From Comamonadaceae bacterium CG_4_9_14_3_um_filter_60_33 (GTDB lineage: Bacteria > Pseudomonadota > Gammaproteobacteria > Burkholderiales > Burkholderiaceae_C): a stretch of 36,792 bases of DNA. Both the position numbers and the translations under genes were made by a program. Shown one piece after another: positions 16,650 through 24,129 of this stretch. The stretch's first letter is position 1. Each line of letters opens with the position of its first letter. The stretch is from positions 1 through 36,792 of the forward strand of contig PFUD01000111.1 of assembly GCA_002789915.1 (NCBI GenBank). The letters are read 5' to 3'. The notes under the pieces were generated by a model. That model was given only the letters and a program-made list of their open reading frames with translations, was not told where the DNA came from and did not search any database.

Positions 16650-17447
16650 ATGCCTGCCTGGTTTTCTTATACCGTTTTCACAATGGTGGTGGTGCTGGCC
16701 AGCACAGCACTGTTTTTCTTCATACTCACCCGCGGCGCGCTGCTGATGCGCGGTGTCATGGGGCGGCTCTCGCATGATGCCGCCCATGTTTACCCGATTT
16801 ATTCCAACATGCGCCTGATCCGTCTGATCGACTGGCAACCGATCATTTCAGCGATATTGTTGTTCCAGTACAGCACACTGGTGTCCATCATCGTGCAAGG
16901 ACTGCGCCGTGATCAATTGCAGGGCAAACAGGTGTTGATCACGTCATGTGCCTTTGGCAACGTCATGCCGCGTGTGGCACAGGCGGCCATTGACTCGGGT
17001 GCCAGCAAGGTGCTGGTGGCAGACATCATCCAAAACGAGTTGGACCATGCTGAAAGCAAGCTAGCCGCGCATGCCGACAAAACTGTATACACACAGGACA
17101 ACGCGATAGCCATGAAGCAGGCTGACAGTTCTGTCAGCGCCAATGTCATGTTTTTCCTGTTGCATGAGTTGCCTCACCACCTCAAGGTGGAAGCGCTCAG
17201 TGAAGCCATGCGGGTGCTCGAGCCGGGCGGCAAGCTCTATCTGGGCGAGTTCCACAAACCCCGTCTCTGGGTCCTGCGCGCGCTGAGCTGGACCTATTTC
17301 AAAGTGTTTGAGCCCTTTGGTCTGGCACTGTGGAACACGCATGACCCGGTGCTGCAATTGCAAGCCATGCCCGGCGTGACCTGCGAGCGCCACACCGTTT
17401 TCTTTGGCAACTTCCAGGTGATCGTGGCAACCAAAGCCACCGCCTGA
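16650..17447 (+). CDS. rquA: RquA-like rhodoquinone biosynthesis protein
   Basis: RquA makes rhodoquinone, the low-potential quinone used with fumarate reductase, from ubiquinone using S-adenosylmethionine as amino donor. This 265-residue protein has a methyltransferase-like fold with an atypical motif I (VLITSCAFGNVMPRV, lacking the usual GxGxG), as in RquA. The C-terminal half matches what I recall of RquA: MFFLLHELPHHLKVEAL, AMRVLEPGGKLYLGEFHKP, then FEPFGLALW. In front is an N-terminal membrane helix (about 5-28) and the RquA-like segment YPIYSNMRLIRLIDWQP leading to a second hydrophobic stretch. It could instead be a close UbiE-type paralogue, so the call is good but not certain. It stands alone, with an FNR-type promoter, and converges with priA. 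Confidence 0.65.
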   Translation: MPAWFSYTVFTMVVVLASTALFFFILTRGALLMRGVMGRLSHDAAHVYPIYSNMRLIRLIDWQPIISAILLFQYSTLVSIIVQGLRRDQLQGKQVLITSCAFGNVMPRVAQAAIDSGASKVLVADIIQNELDHAESKLAAHADKTVYTQDNAIAMKQADSSVSANVMFFLLHELPHHLKVEALSEAMRVLEPGGKLYLGEFHKPRLWVLRALSWTYFKVFEPFGLALWNTHDPVLQLQAMPGVTCERHTVFFGNFQVIVATKATA

Positions 17448-17475
17448 ACGGCGCTGTAGGCGCCAGACCGCTCAG

Positions 17476-19644
17476 TCAAATATTGAGCGGATCCACATCA
17501 ATCGCCCAGCGCATCACGCCTTTGCATTCGGGCAAGGTCCTGGTGCTGTGCAGCACGCCTTGCCAGGCCGTCAAAAACCGCTGTAGCGCGGTGCGTGACG
17601 GGCTTTCCACCAACATTTGCGCGCGTTCCACATCGGCAATGCGAGCAATGCTCATGGGCACAGCGGGGTAAAGCGTGAGGTGTGCCAGCAACGCTGCGGT
17701 ATCGGCTTGCCCGCTGGCAGCTTGGCTGGCCAGGTTCAGAAAAGCTTGCGCTGTTTCCTGGCTTTTGGCTTCAGCGCGCACCAGCGCCTGAAAGCTGAAC
17801 GGCGGCATGGCGGCTTGCTGGCGCTCTTTGAGTTGCGAGGCGGCAAAGGCGGGATAGTCGTGCTGTTTAAGCGCCTCATACAGCGGGTGCGTGGGGTGAA
17901 AGGTTTGTAGCCACATTTCACTCTGGGTGGCCACCGTTTCGTCGCGCCCGGCCCGGCCGGCGGCCTGCATTAGCAGGCTGAACAAGCGCTCGGGGGCGCG
18001 AAAGTCGCTGGAAAACAGCGCGTTGTCGGGGTTCACGGCCGCCACCAGCGTGATACGGCGAAAGTCGTGCCCCTTGGCGATCATCTGAGTGCCCACCAGC
18101 ACGTCGACGTCACCGCTGTGCACCTGCGCCAGCTGCGCTTCGAGTGCGCCCTTGTGGCGCGTGGTGTCGGCGTCGATGCGCACGATGCGCACCGGCTGGC
18201 CGTCCGGGCGGCGGATCTCCGCCAGCAGCATGGCAAGCTGCTCCTCGAGCCGTTCGGTGCCGCGCCCCATGGGCGCAATGTCGGGGTTGCCGCAGGCGGG
18301 GCAGGCGCGCGGCACGCGCTCGCTCAGGCCGCAGTGGTGGCAGCGCAGGGTGCGGTCAATCTTGTGGAACACGCGGTAGGCGCTACAGTGCGGGCATTCG
18401 CTTTTCCAGTCGCAGTCGGTGCATTGCAGCACCGGGGCGTAGCCGCGCCGGTTCAGGAACACCATGCTCTGCTCGCCGCGGGCGATGCGCTGCGTAATGG
18501 CAGCGAGCAGCGGCGGCGAGATCACGCAGGCCTTGGGCTGGTGGTTCATGTCCACCCGGCGTACCAGTGGCAACTGGCCACTGCCAATGCGGCTCGGCAT
18601 GGCCAGCCGCAGGTAGCGCCCGCCCTCTGCCGCCGGGCGGCTGTGGTGCCAGCTCTCCAGCGACGGTGTGGCCGAGCCCAGCAGCACTTTGGCGTCTTCC
18701 AGGCGGCCGCGGTAAATGGCCAGGTCGCGTGCCGAATAGCGCGCGCCTTCGCCGCTTTTATAGCTTGGGTCGTGCTCTTCATCGACGATGATCAGCTTCA
18801 GGTGGGGCATGGAGGCAAACACCGCCATGCGCGTGCCCAGCACAATGCGGGCCGCGCCGCTGTGCGCTGCCAGCCAGCTGTTGAGGCGCTGCGCCGGCGT
18901 CATGCCACTGTGCATCGAGACCACCGCATCGGCACCGTAGCAGGCGCCAAAGCGGGCCTTGAAGCGATCCTCAAGCTGTGGCGTCAGGTTGATCTCGGGC
19001 ACCATCACCAGCGCCTGCGCATCGGGTGAACTGGCCAGCAACTCGGCGGTGCATTGCATGAACACTTCGGTTTTGCCGCTGCCAGTGGCGCCAAACAGCA
19101 AAAACGGCCCGGGGTTTTGCTGAAATTGGCCGATCACCTGGCGCTGCTCGGCGCTGAGCATAACCGGTTGGCTGGCGCTGTCGTCAATTGCACCTGAAGT
19201 CGGTAAAAAATCTTTGGACGCAACCGCCGCCACTGCGGCCACCTTGGCGAGTTTTTTCAGTTTGCGCGCCAGTTGCTCGCTGCTCAGGTCGCGCAGTTGG
19301 GGCGGCAGGGCGGCCAGCGCCACTTCTCCTGCGGCGCGCTGGTAATAACTGGCGGCAAAGCGGATCAGCGCGCGCCAACTGGCGTTCAGGGGTGGTAGAG
19401 CATCGAGTGCAGCAGCAATTGGGCGCAATTTGGCAGGGTCGAGCGCGGCACCATTGGCTTGCTGCGGGCCAGGTTCCCACACCACACCGAGCAGTTCGCG
19501 CTGACCCAAAGGCACACGCACCAGGGTCCCGGGTGACAGCGTGGCGTCGCTCAAATAACTCAGTGCGCCCGCCATTTGACTGTAGGCCGGGGTGTGTACC
19601 AGCACTTGGGTCAAGGTGGTCATCGGCACGGGTGGTTGCGGCAT
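17476..19644 (-). CDS. priA: Primosomal protein N' (PriA helicase)
   Basis: PriA restarts stalled replication forks by unwinding DNA and loading DnaB through the primosome. The 722-residue protein has an N-terminal DNA-binding domain, then the helicase core: Walker A LFGATGSGKTEVF, Walker B VDEEHDPSYK, GSATPSLES, and later VGTQMIAKGHDF and QAAGRAGRDE. Between the helicase lobes lies the zinc region with eight Cys (CTDCDWKSECPHC and CHHCGLSERVPRACPACG), all present. Length matches E. coli PriA (about 730). The open frame begins with a TTG at 19653; I use the ATG at 19644, and a further ATG at 19623 (MTTLTQVLV) is also possible. No clear Shine-Dalgarno. DnaA-box-like sites lie just upstream. 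Confidence 0.96.
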   Translation of the reverse strand: MPQPPVPMTTLTQVLVHTPAYSQMAGALSYLSDATLSPGTLVRVPLGQRELLGVVWEPGPQQANGAALDPAKLRPIAAALDALPPLNASWRALIRFAASYYQRAAGEVALAALPPQLRDLSSEQLARKLKKLAKVAAVAAVASKDFLPTSGAIDDSASQPVMLSAEQRQVIGQFQQNPGPFLLFGATGSGKTEVFMQCTAELLASSPDAQALVMVPEINLTPQLEDRFKARFGACYGADAVVSMHSGMTPAQRLNSWLAAHSGAARIVLGTRMAVFASMPHLKLIIVDEEHDPSYKSGEGARYSARDLAIYRGRLEDAKVLLGSATPSLESWHHSRPAAEGGRYLRLAMPSRIGSGQLPLVRRVDMNHQPKACVISPPLLAAITQRIARGEQSMVFLNRRGYAPVLQCTDCDWKSECPHCSAYRVFHKIDRTLRCHHCGLSERVPRACPACGNPDIAPMGRGTERLEEQLAMLLAEIRRPDGQPVRIVRIDADTTRHKGALEAQLAQVHSGDVDVLVGTQMIAKGHDFRRITLVAAVNPDNALFSSDFRAPERLFSLLMQAAGRAGRDETVATQSEMWLQTFHPTHPLYEALKQHDYPAFAASQLKERQQAAMPPFSFQALVRAEAKSQETAQAFLNLASQAASGQADTAALLAHLTLYPAVPMSIARIADVERAQMLVESPSRTALQRFLTAWQGVLHSTRTLPECKGVMRWAIDVDPLNI

Positions 19645-19718
19645 TGTGTTCAAGTGAACTTGCGGAAATGGCTTTAAGTGCTTGATTTTGAGAGCATTTG
19701 TCAGTCATCCAAGTTATC

Positions 19719-19739
19719 TGTGGATAACTTTGTTGATAA
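19719..19739. promoter_or_regulatory. Tandem DnaA-box-like sites upstream of priA
   Basis: TGTGGATAA (19719-19727) is the exact reverse complement of the DnaA box TTATCCACA. TGTTGATAA (19731-19739) is the same box with one mismatch, in the same orientation and 12 bases further on. Two boxes before a replication-restart gene could mean DnaA regulation or titration. This is only a motif match. Confidence 0.45.
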
Positions 19740-19978
19740 CAGCTCGTGAATGCCTGCGAGCCCTTGAAAATCAAGGCCCCGCTTAAGCTGCACAGAAAAA
19801 AGGCAATTTAAAAAGAGCTTATGAATCAACGACTTGCAATCGCTATGGCTTTTGTAGCGAGAGGCTCAGCCCATCCATGCTTTGCTGCAATGCATCAACA
19901 AATTTGTGCATAAGTGACAAAATATTTTGTGGCTGGGGCTTCTAAAAGGCCAAAAAGAGTGCTAACAACTGGCCGGAA

Positions 19979-20005
19979 CACGCCGTCCGTTCGGACGGGG
20001 TCGTG
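19979..20005 (-). terminator. Hairpin directly after hemE
   Basis: CCGTCCG and CGGACGG (19983-19998) form a perfect stem around a TT dinucleotide, flanked by CACG and CGTG that can extend it through an internal loop. It begins one base after the hemE stop on the minus strand. No T-tract follows directly, so termination strength is uncertain. Confidence 0.5.
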
Positions 20006-20006
20006 C

Positions 20007-21119
20007 TTAGCAGGCACCACGCATCTGGCGCGAGTGGCTGTGCACGGCATCCACCAGCGCCGCCACATGCTCGACCGGGGTGTGCTGGCTGATACCATGC
20101 CCCAGATTGAAGATATGTGTGGGGCCGGTCCCAGCGCCGCTGTGTGGCGTGCCAAAGGCGTTGAGCACCTTGACCACCTCGGCCTCGATTTGCGCCGGCT
20201 GGGCAAACAGCGCATTGGGGTCCAGGTTGCCTTGCAGCGCTTTGCTGCCGCCCACGATGGCGCGTGCCTTGGTCAGGTTCACCGTCCAGTCCACGCCGAG
20301 CACGTTGCAGTCGAGCTGCTCCATCTCGTCAAGCCACAGGCCGCCGCCCTTGGTGAAGACGATGCTCGGAATGCGCGCGCCGTTGTATTCCTTGTGCAAT
20401 TGCGCCAGCACCCGGCGCGTGTAGGCCAGGCTGAATTCCTGAAACGCGCCGTCGGCCAGCACGCCGCCCCAGCTGTCAAAAATCATCACCGCCTGGGCGC
20501 CGGCTTCAATTTGGGCGTTGAGGTACTGCGCCACCGAATCAGCGTTGATCTGCAAGATACGGTGCATTAAGTCCGGGCGGCTGTACAACATGGTTTTGAC
20601 CAGTTGGTAGTCGTCAGAGCCAGCGCCTTCGACCATGTAGCAGGCCAGCGTCCAGGGGCTGCCGCTAAAACCGATCAGGGGGATGCGCCCGTTCAGCGCC
20701 TTGCGGATTGAGGTAACAGCATCGAAGACATAGCGCAACTTGTTCATGTCGGGTACTTCGAGCTTGGTGACTGCCGCTTCGTCACGCACGGGTGATGCAA
20801 ACTTGGGCCCCTCGCCCAGTGCAAATGACAGCCCCAGGCCCATGGCGTCGGGCACGGTAAGGATGTCACTGAACAAAATGGCGGCGTCGATCGGGAACCG
20901 TTCGGTGGGCTGCAACGTGACTTCAGTGGCGTAGTCGGTGTTCATGGCCAGGCCCATAAAACTGCCGGCTTTGGCGCGGGTGGCACGGTATTCGGGCAAA
21001 AAGCGCCCGGCCTGGCGCATCATCCAGACTGGGGTGTAGTCGGTGGCCTGGCGCAGGCAAGCGCGCAGGAAAGTGTCGTTCTTCAGGGGGGCGTAGGAGG
21101 GGATGGTGGTTGAGTTCAT
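20007..21119 (-). CDS. hemE: Uroporphyrinogen decarboxylase
   Basis: HemE decarboxylates the four acetate side chains of uroporphyrinogen III to give coproporphyrinogen III in heme and siroheme-branch metabolism. The 370-residue protein shows the family signatures [16 protein letters not shown] near the N-terminus (substrate-binding Arg), [14 protein letters not shown] with the catalytic-region Asp, [29 protein letters not shown], and [10 protein letters not shown] near the end. The open frame extends 18 codons upstream, but the Met before [19 protein letters not shown] is the family-like start. It lies 69 bases downstream of the cytochrome b-diheme gene in the same direction, so it may be read from the FNR-controlled cytochrome operon as well as its own promoter. 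Confidence 0.97.
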   Translation of the reverse strand: MNSTTIPSYAPLKNDTFLRACLRQATDYTPVWMMRQAGRFLPEYRATRAKAGSFMGLAMNTDYATEVTLQPTERFPIDAAILFSDILTVPDAMGLGLSFALGEGPKFASPVRDEAAVTKLEVPDMNKLRYVFDAVTSIRKALNGRIPLIGFSGSPWTLACYMVEGAGSDDYQLVKTMLYSRPDLMHRILQINADSVAQYLNAQIEAGAQAVMIFDSWGGVLADGAFQEFSLAYTRRVLAQLHKEYNGARIPSIVFTKGGGLWLDEMEQLDCNVLGVDWTVNLTKARAIVGGSKALQGNLDPNALFAQPAQIEAEVVKVLNAFGTPHSGAGTGPTHIFNLGHGISQHTPVEHVAALVDAVHSHSRQMRGAC

Positions 21120-21188
21120 GGCGTAATTGTCGCACCACGCAAGGCTCAGAAAACGCCCAAAGAGCGCGACCATTTCAAGCGTGGTGTC

Positions 21189-22376
21189 TCAGGGCGTGGT
21201 TGCTGCGGCACTCGCTGCGGCGGCGGGGGCTTTGGGAATGTGCATGGCACCGTCTTCAAAGGTGCCGTCGTCGGCATCGGCGTGGCAGGCCGCGCAGTTG
21301 GTTTTACTCATCACCAGCGGGTTGGCCCAGTCGGTGGCGGCAATTTCACGGTGCTTCTCCATCCAATAGGGCGTTTCGGTGATGCGCAGCGGTGTCGCTG
21401 TGGCTGGGATCGACTGCTCAATCTTGTAGGCCGCTTCCACTGCATGCTTTTCAGCTGCGTTATCGACCATGAACTTGAGCACCTCAGCCGTTGTTGCGGC
21501 ATCGAGCCCGAGGTCGGTGCCGAAGTGCTGGCCTTGTTCGGCCATGATTCTTTGCCACGACCTGCTGGGAAGCAGCGCCGGGTAAAACACGGCGTGACAA
21601 CTGCCGCATTCGTCGCGCCATGTGTGGTTGTCTGGCAGGCTTTTGCCGACAAATTTGACATGGGGCGACTCGCCTGCACCGTCTTCCAGATTGATGTGCC
21701 AGGCTTGGTTATCCACTTGCCGGTCGATCGCATAGGCAAACCACCAGCCGCCAAAGCCCAGCATGGCCAGCGCCATGAGCGCAGCGACCCATACGCGCGG
21801 CTTTGCCCGTGGTGTGCCAGCTTCGGCCATCTTGAAGCCGGTGACCATGGAACGCGCCAGGTTTTCCTTATGCATCACGCTCTCCACCACGACGCCGGTG
21901 ATGTGGCCAAAGACCACCACCAACATCAGATTGGCGCCGATTTCGTGCAGCTCTTTCAGCCACTTGATTTGTGCAAAGCTGAACCAGCCAGCGGCAACAC
22001 CTTGTTGTTCGTCGCCGCCGAGGGTCAGGATACCGGTCAGGCCCACACCCACCGCCATGGCCAGCAGAATGTAAATGGCCAAGCTGCCGGTCGGGTTGTG
22101 CCCCACATGGCGTGGCGCCTTGCGGGCTGCGACTTGCTTCAGATAAGCAAGCGCCTCACTGGGGCCGAACCAGAAACTGGCAAAACGCGAAAAGTGCGAA
22201 CCGGCAAAGCCCCAGACCAGCCGAAAGACCACCAGCCCCAGGATCAGGTAACCCAGGAACACGTGAATCGAACGCCAGCGGTCACCGTCGCTGGTCAGCC
22301 AGGCGAGCGCAAAACTGCTGGCCAGCGTCCAGTGAAACAGGCGGGTGGGAAGGTCCCAGATCAGGGTGCGTTGCAT
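21189..22376 (-). CDS. Cytochrome b561-type domain fused to a diheme cytochrome c domain
   Basis: The 395-residue protein joins a four-helix cytochrome b domain and a periplasmic diheme c domain. The b part (1-180) begins WDLPTRLFHWTLAS and carries the likely heme b ligands His15, His38, His144 and His158. A fifth helix (about 195-212) leads into the c part with CGSCH (257-261) and CAACH (361-365), and SRSWQRIMAEQGQHFGTDLG between, as in the two separate diheme proteins of this operon. The predicted role is to pass electrons between the quinone pool and periplasmic cytochromes. In Rhodobacter the SHP cluster has a cytochrome b and a diheme protein (DHC) as separate genes; here the two are fused, with two further DHC-like proteins encoded alongside. 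The C-terminus is an Ala/Pro tail. Confidence 0.9.
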   Translation of the reverse strand: MQRTLIWDLPTRLFHWTLASSFALAWLTSDGDRWRSIHVFLGYLILGLVVFRLVWGFAGSHFSRFASFWFGPSEALAYLKQVAARKAPRHVGHNPTGSLAIYILLAMAVGVGLTGILTLGGDEQQGVAAGWFSFAQIKWLKELHEIGANLMLVVVFGHITGVVVESVMHKENLARSMVTGFKMAEAGTPRAKPRVWVAALMALAMLGFGGWWFAYAIDRQVDNQAWHINLEDGAGESPHVKFVGKSLPDNHTWRDECGSCHAVFYPALLPSRSWQRIMAEQGQHFGTDLGLDAATTAEVLKFMVDNAAEKHAVEAAYKIEQSIPATATPLRITETPYWMEKHREIAATDWANPLVMSKTNCAACHADADDGTFEDGAMHIPKAPAAAASAAATTP

Positions 22377-22425
22377 GGCATCAGGCTTTCAGCGAAACGA
22401 GGCTCGGGCGAACTAACTTCAATAC

Positions 22426-22911
22426 CTACTGAGGAATCTTGATGGAGTTTTCATCAAAGTTGCCCTTGTCGGCACCACTGTGACACGCCATGCAATTGCC
22501 CGGGCTCTTGACCGATTCGCGTTTCCAGACAGCAGGCGCAATTTCGTTTTTGTCGTAGTGCTTGGCTTTGAACCATTGCCCATCGGTAATGCGCAGCGGC
22601 GCAGCGCTTGCGGTCCAGCGGTTGGAGGCGTACTTCACCAGGTAATCGGTAATTTCCTTGGTGTCGGCGGCCGACAGCGATGCGTCGGTGCCGAAGTGCT
22701 TGTCGAGTGAACTCATGACTTTTTCCCACGAGGCTGCAGGCAGCAAACCGGGCGGATAGGCCATGTGGCAACCGGCGCATTCTGCCGCCCATTTGGCGTT
22801 GCTTTGCGCGGGCATGACCGGCTTGCCGCGGTCCTCGCCGTTGTATTTGGCACAAGCCGACAGTGAGGCGGTGGCCAGCGCGGCCAGCAGCAAAGGAGTG
22901 ATGAGTCTCAT
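22426..22911 (-). CDS. Diheme cytochrome c lipoprotein (DHC family)
   Basis: The 161-residue protein starts with a lipoprotein signal (LLLAALATASLSAC, lipobox LSAC, Cys20), so it should be anchored to a membrane on the periplasmic side. Two heme c sites are present: CAGCH (45-49) and CMACH (140-144). Between them SWEKVMSSLDKHFGTDASLS and the helix AADTKEITDYLVKY are shared with the other diheme domains here, as is the ending NFDENSIKIPQ. The family (DHC, diheme cytochrome c) acts as electron donor to SHP in Rhodobacter and Shewanella. It sits 10 bases downstream of the SHP gene, with a cytochrome b fusion next. Both hemes have the standard motif and nothing is truncated. Confidence 0.92.
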   Translation of the reverse strand: MRLITPLLLAALATASLSACAKYNGEDRGKPVMPAQSNAKWAAECAGCHMAYPPGLLPAASWEKVMSSLDKHFGTDASLSAADTKEITDYLVKYASNRWTASAAPLRITDGQWFKAKHYDKNEIAPAVWKRESVKSPGNCMACHSGADKGNFDENSIKIPQ

Positions 22912-22921
22912 GGGGTGTTCC

Positions 22922-23311
22922 TTATTTGACCGACAGCATGTAGCTCACAAAGTCACCTTTTTCCTGGGTGGTGCAGACCCGGCCCAGTGCGTCGTTGCAG
23001 TTGCGCTTGAACCATTTTTCGACTTGCGCGGAATCGCTGAAGCGCTTCGGGTTGACACTGGGCGCCATTGGGTCGATCGCCTTGTTGGTTTTGGCGTGCT
23101 TACCCACGTTCTTGGGTGAACTGGTGTGGCATGACGAGCACGACAACTGTTTCGGACCGACTGTGTTGTACAGTTTTTCACCCGCAGCGGCGCTGAAAGT
23201 GCCTTTGGTCTCGGCTTGGTAGCCGTCCAGGATGGCGTTGGCGCTGGCTGCCAGGGGCAGGGCGATGGCCAGGCAAGCCAGCAGGTGGGGAGCACGGAAT
23301 TGAATGTTCAT
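22922..23311 (-). CDS. SHP-type monoheme cytochrome c (DUF1924)
   Basis: SHP (sphaeroides heme protein) is a high-spin cytochrome c that binds O2 and NO when its Asn ligand swings away. The 129-residue precursor has a signal peptide (about 1-26, ending ASANA), one heme site CSSCH (58-62) and the family's C-terminal half: APSVNPKRFSD, VEKWFKRNCNDALGRVC and KGDFVSYMLS. Asn104 followed by Cys105, with Cys113 after it, corresponds to the Asn ligand and the unusual disulfide described for the Rhodobacter protein; the residue match is by my alignment from memory. TAAGGA precedes the ATG. It sits between two diheme DHC genes, the expected electron-donor partners. Its physiological substrate is unresolved in the literature I know. 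Confidence 0.88.
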   Translation of the reverse strand: MNIQFRAPHLLACLAIALPLAASANAILDGYQAETKGTFSAAAGEKLYNTVGPKQLSCSSCHTSSPKNVGKHAKTNKAIDPMAPSVNPKRFSDSAQVEKWFKRNCNDALGRVCTTQEKGDFVSYMLSVK

Positions 23312-23361
23312 GAGATGTCCTTAAAGTGAAATGAAAAGAAAGGCGCTGGGTTGGCGCTGGA

Positions 23362-23823
23362 TTAGCGCGGAATGCGAATCTTGTGCTCGTTGAAATCGCC
23401 CTTGGCGGCGTCGGCGTGGCAGGCCTGGCAGTTGGACTTGCTCTTGACGGAGGCGCGCTGCCAAACGTCGGCTTTGACGTGGTTGGTGCCGTGCTTGCGG
23501 GTGAACCAGAACGACTTGGTGATGCGGTTCTCGGGGGGCGCTTCACCCTGTTCCTTTGAATTGGCAATGATCCAGTCGGATATTTCTTTTTGATCGGCTG
23601 GCGCCAGGGAGGCATCGGCACCGTAATGCTTGTCGAGCGAGCCCATCACCTGCTTCCACGACGAAGTGGGTAAAAAGTTGGGCCGGTAGGCGATGTGGCA
23701 GGCGGAGCATTCCTGCTCCATTTTGGGATGCAGCGTGATCTGGCTACCACCGTCATCAGCCAGGGCCAGCCCGCCAGTGCCCAGCAAGGCCAAGCCTAAA
23801 GTGATGAATTTGAAATATGCCAT
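23362..23823 (-). CDS. Periplasmic diheme cytochrome c (DHC family)
   Basis: First gene of the cytochrome operon. The 153-residue precursor has a cleavable signal peptide (ALA before DDGGSQ, about residue 22), so unlike its paralogue two genes downstream it should be soluble in the periplasm. Heme sites are CSACH (39-43) and CQACH (132-136). The middle part SSWKQVMGSLDKHYGADASL and the helix ADQKEISDWIIANS match the other two diheme domains of the operon, and the ending is DFNEHKIRIPR. A strong AAGGAG precedes the ATG at 23823; an upstream extension of ten residues is possible but would spoil the signal peptide and the ribosome site. The FNR box at 23902 is 78 bases upstream. Confidence 0.92.
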   Translation of the reverse strand: MAYFKFITLGLALLGTGGLALADDGGSQITLHPKMEQECSACHIAYRPNFLPTSSWKQVMGSLDKHYGADASLAPADQKEISDWIIANSKEQGEAPPENRITKSFWFTRKHGTNHVKADVWQRASVKSKSNCQACHADAAKGDFNEHKIRIPR

Positions 23824-23901
23824 GCTTGAACTCCTTTGAAACATAGGAGTCAAGCTTAATCGCCCAGCCTTAAGAATTTCTTAGCTTGACGGGTGCTTTG
23901 G

Positions 23902-23915
23902 TTGATCAGGATCAA
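23902..23915. promoter_or_regulatory. FNR-type box upstream of the SHP/DHC cytochrome operon
   Basis: TTGATCAGGATCAA matches TTGAT-N4-ATCAA perfectly. It is 79 bases before the ATG of the first cytochrome gene (minus strand). A class II arrangement would place the start near 23867, but I see no clean -10 hexamer there, so the promoter architecture is not fixed. It predicts induction of the cytochrome genes when oxygen is low. Confidence 0.8.
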
Positions 23916-23953
23916 CCTACCATAGATTTCGCTGGCTTCAACACGAAAGAGAA

Positions 23954-24087
23954 CCGTCATTGCGAACGAAGTGAAGCAATCCATAAATTCCGGGGGCATA
24001 GACTGCCGCGCTTCGCTCGCAGTGACGAAGTTGCAGTTCAAGGTCGGTGTGCGGTATTGGTACCCGATTCGGACGGCTCGCGATGAC
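23954..24087. repeat. Dispersed palindromic repeat, copy 1
   Basis: The left arm (CCGTCATTGCGAACGAAGTG and on to CAATCCA) and the right arm (GACTGCCGCGCTTCGCTCGC then AGTGACG) are imperfect inverted copies. The similarity to copy 2 (29011-29142) continues past the palindrome through GTGTGCGGTAT, CGATTCGGA and GGCTCGC. It fills most of the roughly 300-base gap between the cytochrome operon and the dsbD-like gene; the remainder holds the FNR box. A 61-codon frame on the minus strand is produced by the repeat itself (DCFTSFAMT) and is not a gene. Confidence 0.8.
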
Positions 24088-24129
24088 GGTGCCCTTTTAT
24101 ATTTCGGGGTGACTTCAAAGCCATGATTG

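Larger units (their letters stand above)
19645..20006. other. Intergenic region between hemE and priA
   Basis: About 360 bases without a convincing gene. Both flanking genes point left, so this is the 3' end of hemE and the 5' region of priA. It is more AT-rich than its surroundings and holds two DnaA-box-like sites near priA, a hairpin after hemE, and a lone GAGTGCTAA (19957-19965) equal to one CIRCE arm but without its partner. A 30-codon frame starting around 19820 has no Shine-Dalgarno or recognisable features. Confidence 0.6.

Noticed and set aside
17450-17464. Hairpin GGCGC-TGTAG-GCGCC between the RquA-like gene and priA
   Set aside because: Stem of only five pairs and no T-tract; too weak to call a terminator.
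18067-19029. 320-aa plus-strand frame opposite priA
   Set aside because: Antisense to an intact, motif-complete priA; typical shadow frame of GC-rich DNA.
19820-19912. 30-codon frame MNQRLAIAMAFVARG in the hemE-priA gap
   Set aside because: No Shine-Dalgarno, no recognisable features and a length expected by chance.
19957-19965. GAGTGCTAA, a single CIRCE arm downstream of hemE
   Set aside because: There is no second arm at the 9-base spacing, and the site is after hemE, not in front of a heat-shock gene.
19645-20006. Replication origin suggested by the DnaA boxes
   Set aside because: Only two boxes, no extended AT-rich unwinding region and no dnaA/dnaN or parAB genes; a regulatory role is more likely.
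21240-22442. 400-aa plus-strand frame opposite the cytochrome b fusion gene
   Set aside because: Antisense to a gene with clear heme motifs and membrane helices; composition typical of a shadow frame.
23856-24041. 61-aa frame upstream of the cytochrome operon
   Set aside because: It is the same DCFTSFAMT translation produced by the other repeat copy; no ribosome site and no features.
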